Assembly: GCA_033557685.1 (NCBI GenBank) | Contig: JAWQRN010000004.1 | Location: 1 to 63,229, forward strand | From: Sperchopsis tessellata | Lineage: Eukaryota > Arthropoda > Insecta > Coleoptera > Hydrophilidae | Length of the DNA stretch: 63,229 bases | Reading direction: 5' to 3' | Shown here: piece after piece, positions 44,500-55,000 of the stretch | Layout: the number at the start of each line of letters is the position of its first letter | How positions within the stretch are numbered: position 1 is the first letter of the stretch | The notes under the pieces: generated by a model | Told to the model about the DNA's origin: nothing | The model's database searches: none | The model's input: only the letters and a program-made list of their open reading frames with translations | Position numbers and translations under genes: made by a program

Positions 44500-45020
44500 A
44501 CTGATGTGCTAAAGAGGTGTGAAAAGGAACTGAAGCAACTGCATGTGGGGTAAAGGAATTGAGACAGGTGGGGATCGCAGTGGATGCATTTGCAGACGAC
44601 TAAGTGTATGTGGGGTCAGAAGTGACTTGCAATGTAATGTTAATGTACTGGATAGAGAAAGAATTTTTTCTTTTGGTATTCTGTGTCGAAGTTCTTGGGT
44701 ATTATTATTTGTGTTATTAATTTTACTTTTGAGATTGGTAAAATGGGCTCTTACTTTTATAGTGTCTTCTCCGATGATCCAGTTTTGTCCAACTCCTCTC
44801 AGTGTTTTAAATTCCTTGGTTTTTGTAGTGTTTATTTCCAGTCTAATTTCCTGGGCTTTTAACTTAAATGTCACGTAATTCTCCCTCGCTGTTCTCACTG
44901 ATCTTGATATTATGTTTATATCATCTGCAAATGCAAATATTTAGTCTTCTTTAGTTGTAATCATTGTGTCTATTTTCATTTCCTTTATTAGTTTATGTAG
45001 TGCAATGGGAAATAGTATTT
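44500..45020 (-). pseudogene. RTE-like LINE reverse-transcriptase fragment
   Basis: Minus strand: IFAFADDINIISRSVRTARE, with the active-site FADD near 44915, then FKLKAQEIRLEINTTKTKEF, FTNLKSKINNTNNNTQELRH and RIPKEKILSLSSTLT. This is the standard run K-A-E-GL-IN--KTK, F-YL-S-I, E---RI of RTE-type LINEs. Confidence 0.87.
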
Positions 45021-45309
45021 GCCTGGATGCTTGCCGTCTTGACATGTGAACCACGCAGCATGTCCCTGTGACGAGTTTGATAAAGGTGCTCTCGCTCATG
45101 CGAAAAATTCATAGAGCCTCCTCAGGAACATAACACATTCCAAAATGTAAAGAGACAGCAAGATAAGTATATTATGTGATCTGAACTAAAAAATAATTCC
45201 GTATCTCAGGATGGACACGATATTATAAGCACAGAAAGTAGCTTCTAATCCCACTTTTGGCCGAAGTGAGAGTAGCAAGCAGGAAAATCTATAGATCTTT
45301 TAATCAGTT

Positions 45310-45545
45310 AATAATATATTCCTGTTTATTTCCTCTGACAAATGCTTAGCTTCTCTCCTCAATCTGTCATACCTCTCTATTTTGTTTCTTGTCAATTTCA
45401 AACTTGCTTCGTTTCTTTTATTTATCTTCTTAAATTCTTCTTCGTAGAAGTCATTTCTCTTCCATTCTTTGTGCGTCCCTTATTCTCTGCTATTGCGTTG
45501 AACAGTCTCTTTCTTTCGTTCCAATAGCTATGTACAGAATTTGAA
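45310..45545 (-). pseudogene. Possible linker part of the same LINE
   Basis: Minus-strand pieces WNERKRLFNAIAENKGRTKN and KKRSKFEIDKKQNREV resemble the basic region between endonuclease and reverse transcriptase. It is separated from 44500-45020 by about 290 bp of different, less AT-rich DNA. Confidence 0.45.
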
Positions 45546-46499
45546 GTATTCTCATTTTCACTCAGATTTCCAATGATACTGTTACGAAACTATTGTAGAG
45601 TAACTACATTACTGGTTAGTAGTAACACATGGTATGGAACTTACGAGACTATCTAGACGTGCGATATCCCGAATAGCCGAGAGTGTTCTTCCGCCTTCTA
45701 GCATCAAGTCATTCGGCTACATGCATACTGCTACTACAATTAGGGAGGCAGTTGAAGTCGATATCCCTACAAACCTTTGATGGTCTAGAGAGACGTGTAG
45801 CATTAAATATAACCATTAGAATACTGTTGCATAATTTATCATTATATTAATGAAAATGAGCACTTTAAAATAAATACATTTTAAACTTGTTGTTTGTGAA
45901 CCCATAAAAACATTACGATATGTTTCAGTTTTCTTTAATCCTATTTCTGTATCTTGATAATACTTCTTCTTCGTTCACTGTATGTATATGATATTTAACA
46001 AATTTAACTACCTTTTCTTTCCTTTCTTGATTTACTCATGAATACTGTTTTTTCTTGTTATATTTACATGTCTTCTTCTCTTCCCACCTGTACATTGGGT
46101 CTCCTATGAAACATTGTTTTCCATTATTCTGTCTATCTTGCTGTCCAGTCTATCTTCTATTTCTTCTTCGGATTTACCAACATTTAGTGCATGAAGAAAA
46201 TTAACAGGTTTCTGAAATTCATTTTCATTTGTATATTTCAAATCCAGTTGCTAATGGGTTTAAAACCTATAAAAATGGATTGATATTTCTTTTTAATGAA
46301 CACAACTGAATTCATGTTTTCTATTCGTCATTTTGTCTTTATAGTATAACTTGAGACACCAATTAGGTCAAAAAGAAGATATTTGGTTCCTGTATCCGAA
46401 AGAAAAAATACTAAATGTAAATATTTTGAGCTGGCAAGAAAAATGACAAAACTGATAGATCTGCAAAAATCATATATAGAGGGTGATATAAGAAACAAA

Positions 46500-47390
46500 A
46501 GATAATTAATTCAGTTTAATCTATTGGCTTCTTTATTAATAGCAAAATTGTGCAGAACCTCTGTCATTAGAATAATTCCTTGAACATTACGTACAGCAAC
46601 AGGCAGTCCTAACGATAAAACAGTAAATCTGCAATTTAACACTCCAAAACATCATTTTACATCATTTCTGGTCCATATATGAGACTCGCTGAATAAGCTT
46701 TTAGGTTCATTTCTGATCCATATTTGAGACTCGCTGAATAAGCTTTTAGTTTAATTTCTAGAATTTCCTAAAAGTGTTAGTAAATATTTTCTAATTGGGT
46801 AGAAACTGTTTTGAGTTTTGAGAGTTGCTGATGCAATGGGATTATTAATACAAATTTGCTATAAATAACTTTTTAAATTTTATTATGCATATGCAACATT
46901 GAATATGCTGCTTAGCAACTTGCGTGATAAAATTTGAAAAATAATTAATGAAATGTAATAAAAGATTGTCACATGGCTACTTAGTAGAATGATATTGTAA
47001 GTAATGCATCAACGTTTTCACTTTAAAAAATTTCTGCATAATAGTTTGTTCAGAAGTTAAATAACAACATATGTAATTTTCCCTATGCTACATATATATT
47101 ACCTGGTGATTGAATGATACATCCAATAACTTTTGGCAACCTTGCAATATTATAAATACCTTCTTGAATGAATCTATTTCTTCAGCTGCTGTAGGAAGGT
47201 AAACAAAATGTTTACTCAAGTATGCAATTGTAGTCATAAGTCTTTTTATAATTTTGCATGTTGTTCTTTTATGTACTCCGCCTAAATCTCCATTAGTTAT
47301 ATAAAAACTGTCAGTGGCATAAAACCGTAAGACAATAAGTATTTGCTGCAAAGGAGAAATTGCAGACTGCCTGAAACAAAAATGTAATTC
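46500..47390 (-). mobile_element. PIF/Harbinger transposase (HARBI1-like) remnant
   Basis: Open piece 47351-47088: QILIVLRFYATDSFYITNGD, LGGVHKRTTCKIIKRL, AYLSKHFVYLPT. These match the Q-L-ALRF-A-GSF---GD---V---TVCR-I--V block of Harbinger nucleases. About 400 bp lower the minus strand reads GLPVAVRNVQGIILMTEVLH and NFAINKEANRL, the C-terminal end of the same protein. The middle with the DDE residues is missing or replaced by a local duplication. Confidence 0.85.
46663..46752. repeat. 45-bp tandem duplication
   Basis: Two copies of a 45-bp unit (CATTTCTGGTCCATATATG, GAGACTCGCTGAATAAGC), second copy offset exactly 45 bp with a few substitutions. It lies inside the Harbinger remnant. Confidence 0.9.
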
Positions 47391-47984
47391 TTACTAATAA
47401 ACAAATAAATATTAGTTGATTGTTTACCTTTCAACATTAAATGACATCTCATCCTGAATTAAATTGAAAAGTTGCAAAACTGTAGTTTTTAATTAATAAA
47501 CATAGCATGAAAATCATGCTTATAGTTGCAAATATTGAGTAAATATGTAGCATCCAGAATTTAAAAATATCAGAATACAGTGTAAGCTAGAAAGGATTCA
47601 CAAGCTTTCTCCATCCAGAAGCAGTTTATAGTAAATGTTAATATCTATTATTTAACTTATCAAATCCAAACAATACTGAATTTTAGAGAAATTCATTGAA
47701 AAATACAGACAAATTTAAATGTGTGGAAACAACCTTTTATGAACCAGAAAAATCTCCAAATTTCTAGTACAATGATTACAAATAAATATTATCATGTTTA
47801 ATTTAAAAAAAAATATGATATTCTTTTTCTTAATATTTTTTTCAAATATTTTGACTGAATTTTTAACATTAATATTTGATGATAATAATTTATCTTCTAC
47901 TCAAAACTAGACATGGTTGATTTATTTTAACTTGTTGTTATAAATATTGAATCTCAAATCACTTTTGGAGTTTTTGCGTTTTGT

Positions 47985-48260
47985 CTTTCTACTGGCCTGT
48001 CTCCTATTGGGTGAGACAAAAAGAAGGATCTCCACTCACTTCAGAGCACGAAATGCAAACCTGTCTCAAACAGTTTACTATATCGTCATTAGCAAAACAT
48101 AACTTGGAATTAGACCATGTAATTCTTTTTAAGAACATAAAAATCCTTGCCCAGTCATCAAATTATTTTCCTGAAATAATAAGAGCGTCATCGTAATATA
48201 TACACATCCATAAAACCTAAATCATGAAAACGGCTCTCCTCTTATATCTTCTTGGAAGTA
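47985..48260 (+). pseudogene. Penelope-like element: GIY-YIG endonuclease tail
   Basis: LAKHNLELDHVILFKNIKIL then AQSSNYFPEIIR matches the SALAEH---H-I---KVLA---Y--R--REA-EI end of the GIY-YIG domain of Penelope elements, and LNHENGSPLISSWK the LNREDG--LS-SW end. Preceding bases give RRISTHF in another frame. Only this C-terminal part is present. Confidence 0.75.
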
Positions 48261-48918
48261 TATACTATATAAGCTCTGGATAATCGTAAGAATCACCATT
48301 GGCCCTTCACCACAATCCTCTACTACAATGCAGCCAATGGATTCTCAACCCATCTGAATCCTAGACAATAAGAGAAATGCAATGAATTAGTGGTTTCTGC
48401 TCATACGATACCTACTACTATTGAAAGCTACATTTCTTGATTATTCCCCTTGCAATGCTGGACGAAACATTGGTAAAACGAAAAGCCAACACATGGTTAA
48501 CCTCTGGAAAAATTAAAGATCTATTGTAGCCGTGGAAGTCTACATATAGAATTTGAAGAAAATAATTCTCAAGGAAAATTCTTTGTCGAGTTATAAATCT
48601 GAAATTGAAGTCAGTTAGTTTATGAAAATAATTCACTACTTATAACATAATTTATTTCAATTACAGATTAGTATGAACCTAATCATGATATATCAATTGT
48701 TTTTCCAATGCAGGTCTTAAATAAATTCTTATGTAATTCATATTTTAAAATTATATTTAAATTTAAAAAATCTATATATACAATAAACTGATAAGTATAT
48801 TTAATTTAATTAATACTACAGTTTTTTAATTTTTCCATTAAAACTAACTGAGCATACGGTTTTAGCTTCAGTGGTGGTATTATAAGCTAAAATTAAAAGA
48901 ATATTTATAATTTCATTA

Positions 48919-49041
48919 CTAACTACAACCTTGTGTTAACTTACTCTTTTTGAATACAATATTTTTAATTGTAGAGAATGGCATTTCGATACAGAGAGTT
49001 AACACTATTGAAAATAAAATAACAATTCCTGTTTCTGGAAT
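48919..49041 (-). CDS. NRF-6-like last exon
   Basis: Acceptor TTTCAG; phase 0. It encodes IPETGIVILFSIVLTLCIEM then PFSTIKNIVFKKS, the last membrane helix and the E-P---LEK end of the family. Reading on gives KLTQGCS and TAG. Confidence 0.82.
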   Translation of the reverse strand: MPETGIVILFSIVLTLCIEMPFSTIKNIVFKKSKLTQGCS

Positions 49042-52000
49042 CTGAAACTAAACAAAATCATTAATATTGGACCCAAACTTTCCTAGTTGTGTACCGGTAT
49101 TTAAATTTTTCCCTTGATCTGTCTTTGAAACATTTTAGGTAAAAATAATAATTTATTAACTGTACATAGTTAGGTAAATAATTAACTTTTTAAGGTCCCC
49201 TTTTTCTTAGCTCGGTACCGGGCACCGGCACCAATTTGGAAAAATTTACTTATAATAAACTATTACAAAAGAAACGTTGTATATTTTCGTGCAGTACTGC
49301 ATTGCATCAGTAGCTAAAATGTCCTTCAGAATCTTACACCTGAAAATAATGGCATAGTGAGCCGTATCTTATATATATATATATAAAAAATATATATATA
49401 TATATATATATATATTTAAAATAAGCTTGTAAAAAAACAAAACCTTATTTATATAAAAAAACAAACTATATACCTTCAATTTATATTTTTTAATAGAAAA
49501 TTATATTGTTCATATTTACGAACTTTATTTAATATATTGACTAATTTTTGAGATAGCTTATGTATACTATATTTTTGTCTTTATTTATAATTTGTTAATC
49601 TTTTATAAACCTGCATTTTTAGATATTGAAAAAGACAATAATTGATATTGTTGAAAACGTTAGATAAAAAATAAGAAATTTTTTACAAGTTTCATGGATC
49701 TCCGGAAAATAAACACTCATGCCCATCTCTGCATACAGCCAGATATTATTATTTCTTCCCTAATGTTGTGACCGTCCAGAAACCCAGCTCATACATACAC
49801 ATACAAATTCATGCAAAAAAAGTAGAATAACACTAACCATTAGAAAGGGACTATATTCTTCAACATATCTTCTAATACCAACATTGTAAAAGAAAATAGG
49901 AAATTGGGTCAAGTAAACAGCATAAGATATTTTGGAAAATAAACGAAAACCTTTCCATGTTAGTAGGTCTCCAAACCATCCTGAAATTGTAAATATTTTA
50001 AGTACCTAGTTTAGTAATAATAATATAGTATATTACAAAGATGTATTACACTATATGTCTTTACTTTACCTCCATATCCATTATTTGAAGCATATATCAA
50101 CCAACATATTGCAAGTCCACAACAAATAGGTGAGAATGCTCCGTACAATGCTGCATGAAAATGATTATAATTGAAATTCACACTAGATGTATGAGTTGGT
50201 CCAACTAAAACTCCAAAACCCAATACTAAAGCAATTATCCATGCAATTGTAGCTTGAAACTAAAAACATGAATACAAGAAAATTATATTTTAAACACATC
50301 TTATTTGACAGGTTATATTTATAATTTAAATTTAATGTTATTATAGCTTGATGAATAAAACTGCTACATTAAATTGAAGCCAAGATACTATAAAATGTGT
50401 CTAGATATGTTTATAATATTGTAGTGTACGGTAACTACAAACGCTAAATATTAATTGAAATTAATTTTAAAAACTAGATGAATTTATTAATACATAAAAA
50501 ACACTATTACATGTCATACTGTATGACAATATCGTCTTAAGATTTAAAAACTACGTCGCTCAAATGCCTACCATTTCTTACCATATACTCTTGCAGTCCT
50601 TTCATAAAGTTCCTGATCCTGATATTCTATCTGAAGGCAAACTCAAGTTCATCAGATGTTTGAGCTCAATAAATACCCTTAATTTGAGGAAACCCCACAA
50701 GAAGTAATCACAAATAGAGAGATCCAGGCCAGAAAGAGAGTGTGAGAAAGATTCTATTGGGTCAACAGTTATAATGATGTCCAATAGTGGTGTTGAAGAT
50801 GCATTACCTGAGTAGCAACTAGTGGTCCGGCAAGATAGAAAAAGAAAAAGGCTCCGATAAAGTAGTAAAACGTAGGAAGTCCTTTCATGAGAAATGTTAT
50901 AAACAGCTGGGCCATTCCCAGATACTCATGATAACAACAAATTCATACAGATTTCCATGGATTATTTCAGTAAACGGGGTGAAGCATATTTAAGGGTTCA
51001 TTTAAAACTACAGGCATACGAATTTGAGACAAATTTTTGCCTATATTCTTATGAATTATATGTACGAGAGATGAACCTTCTGTGTCATGTCGAGGTGAAA
51101 GTAATACTGTTATTAGACCAGTTCGAGCTTGATTATTCATACCTTTCCATTCAACAAAACTATTTGTGAGTTAAATTCTACTCCTAATTCAGATTCAGAA
51201 CTTATACTGACCTCCCCGCCTGTAAGTGGACCAGCTTCTGAGCTGTTATCAGAACCTTGCATTTGCGCTTCCTTTAAATCTTGCACTTGCCCTTTTACCT
51301 CTTCTCAGTACCACTCACACATAATAGGTAACAGATATAAGACCCAAAGATCATAAATCACCTAAATCATGAACATCATGAACTCTATTAAATCGATTCT
51401 TTAATTCAGTATTTTGCTGAAGTACTAGAATAAGATAGCTTTTGTGATTTGTAACTATACTAGAATTGACAGCCCCAATTGATATGGTTTGGAAATATGA
51501 TTCTGCTTCTAGGGCTGCATGAAGTCGATGTATTTCAGTACATAAATTATATTTTTTAATGTATTATAACTTTTTATGATTTAATAATACCTTTAGCTAG
51601 ATATATAAAATCTTCCTTAACATGACTGTCTGGAGTTCCAGACGAGATGGTATCTGGATTTACACATAAAAAGTAACCTGGCAAACTTTGAGCTAGCAGA
51701 ATATCAGATGCATTTAGATTATTATTATTACTTGAATTTTGTTGTGGAGATATTGAAATACCAGAAGGTACACTATTCATAAATGGAGCATTCAATTCAA
51801 CAGTGTCTATCATTTGATTCAATCTATTCAGATTCAGTTCAATAACAGATGTGTATTGCTGATTTATCTAATGAAGGCCGTATATCTAGGAACCAAGACA
51901 CCAATCTTTCTTCTGATGATTAAATAGCTTTAAGCCCCCGTATTAAACTTCCATCTCTGTGGACTATTTCAGACATCAATGGGATTTTTCTATTATTAAC

Positions 52001-55000
52001 TGTTGCATTTTTGGTATCATATGTTATAAGAATATGTTGTGCCGTAAGTTTTTGTAATCAATTATTAAATATATCTTCAATTTTTACTTTAAGATGGTAA
52101 ATGAAGTATCTATATCTAAACGACGATGCTTTACTTTACTAGAAATATCAGACAATTCAAGGTCAACAGATCCATAATTTTTTCCCTTTTATATTTCTGA
52201 TGATCCTTTCCATAAATTAACATTCTTTTTTCCAACATAAAGAATCACTTATAGTATCTTTTTAAAAGCCATTTTTTATTTTTATGAAGATATCCATCAA
52301 ATTTATTTGGTTTCTTTTCAAATTTAAGACCTTCCATTATTTCTCATTCAAAACTTCTTCTTTGATCTTTTTAATTTTTGATTTTGAAGTTATCACTTGT
52401 TCTGTAGCACTCTCAGCATTTAAGACTAGTGGTTTCTACACTAGCCTCAGAATCACTAGCTACTGCTGAATTAGACTTCAACTTTGAGGACTTTTCTTTT
52501 TATTCAAATAGCCCTTATCAGTTTTGCATCATTCATAGTAGGTTCTTGTTATCCTCAATAATAATCTGCACGTAAATAAACAAAGCCATCCTAGAATAAA
52601 ATGGCAAGAGATAAATTATCATATACCTACATATTGTACTCGATAGAATAACTATTGCATTTTCGGCACACATGCCTATTGGCCTAGAAATATTAATCAG
52701 ACAATTTACAAATTGTGTCACTCATACTGTCGCATTGCTATACTAATGCACCTATGCAGCAACTAATGGTCTGGGAAGAAAGAGAAAGGCTTCAATAAAT
52801 TAGTATAACATAGGAAGCCCTTTCGAGATAATTGCTACAGATATAGCTGAGCTGTTCCCACAGATTGATACTGGCACAAATGCATACTGGTTGCCATAGA
52901 TTATTTCAGTAAAAGGGTTGAAGCATATGTCCAACTGAACTAGGAAACGTCGACAATTGTAAAAGTAGATTTAGGGTATCCTTGGAACTCCATTCTGACC
53001 AAAGAAGAAACTTAGAATCGACGTTATTCCAGGAAACCTGCAAGCTACTTGAAATAAGGAAGATATGAATAACGCCTTTGCACCCTCAGTGTGATGGAAT
53101 GGTGGAGTGAATGAATCGAACCATGGGCAGATACCTATCCAAAGTTGTCTCTGGGCATCAAAGAGATTGGTACCAGTATATCCATCTATTTTTGATAGCC
53201 TAATGCTCAGCTGTTAATGAAACAACTCAGCAAACTCCAGCTAGAGTGATTGTCGGAAGTGAGATGAGATTACCTGAAGACTTAATTTTAGGCAGCTGGT
53301 GGTGTCGACAATCTAAGAAGGACATTCACAATCTTGCCTGAAACATCATCCAAATTGCATGTGATAGAACTTCAAGGAAGGTGATCTGTGATCTAGCTGT
53401 ATAATCTACAATGCCGAATACGTTTATACCCCAAGATGCAATAATCCTGGGAGGAACCATATTAAGTAGTGAAGAAAATTAAAGGCGTGATATACCGAAT
53501 CACAAAACCACTCCGAGAAAAACCAAAAGTTATACATTACAATTAGTTAGCCACTTACACCAACTTCCAAGAAGGAGAACTTCGTCAGATTGAGAAATTG
53601 CAAGTCCTGGATGAAGAGGAGTTCGAGTCATTCCTGAAAATTCTGGTATTTCACCAACTGAATTTTAACTTGGTGACAGAGCAAGAAGCAGACCTGTTTC
53701 GTGCCGGTCATGAAAGGTCACTAGCACACTGTGTGGCAGCTGATCTGAAGCATGGGTGTGCAAGTGTTTATATTTAGGACAAACTGAATTAAGGAGGGAG
53801 CTTAATTACAAAACTACTGCTGAGTTTCTACGCCCCTATCCTCCTTATTTATCAATAATTTTCATCTGTATTTTGATGAATTATAATTTGTATGTATCTG
53901 AAACTTTTTTGTTTTATTTTTTAATTTAATTCTATTGCTTTCCCAGTCCTCATAAGTAGACGATCATGTAAGAAACTTCTCACCCATACCAGAGTCGTTT
54001 AATCTGTAATTTATAGATGTAGACATACAATTATTACATTCAGAAGGAATGCTTACATCTGCATATAATCTTATAAATAATATATTTTAATTTTATTTTA
54101 AGAGTAATTTTTATATGTATGTTTTGTCTCTGGCAGTAAATAAAGTAAGTTGATTTAACCCGCCTTATCTATAATTGTCAGTCAACTCCTACCAATATAC
54201 AGCTTCTTAAGGAGAACATGCACTTATCTTCAAATATTTTCACAATGGTTTAATCAGTGATCAAATTTTGTATAAGGAATAATAAATTTTCCCGTACTGT
54301 ACAATTTTTGTTGGAAATTCCAACCACCTTTTCAATAAAAACTTTTTTTGAAAATTAAAAATTATATTTTTATTGCAGCATAGAATTAAGCTTTTTTTAA
54401 ATCTAAATATTAATATTGTTTTAAGACTCGATAAAGTGAATCATTTTTTAAAAAAAAATTAATAAAGTTTCATACTTTAATATTGTTAGGTTTTTAGTTC
54501 ACTAACTATAGAAAAACTGTTACAAGTGGCATTTTTTAAAGCAAATAATGTTATTTCAACGAGTGAACTCTATACACGGATTCAAGCTTGGCTAGCACTC
54601 GTGCTCCTATTCTGATCATTGATATAACAAGAAGGAGGAAAGCAGCAACCTATGAGGCTCCTCCAAATGTTGAAAACCGTTACGTCTATTAATGTTGAGA
54701 CAATTATAAACCTAAATGATTTTCCTGACTTTTTTGGGGAAATCAAAAGCTCTCTAGTTTAGTCTACAATATCTTCAACATAATGGTATAACTTGCTTCG
54801 TGACAATGCTCAACCATGGCTGAGTCAGCAATTTGACTAGTACAGCTCCCTTAGGCAAGTAGCAATAATATGCTCAGTTTCTCCAATATAAACCTCACCA
54901 CAGGAATATGGGATCTGATGAAAACTTTTGTTTTGCAGCAGGATGACATCTTTTACAGACGAGAGAACTTCTTTTTCAGACTTTTTTGGTGTTGAATTTT

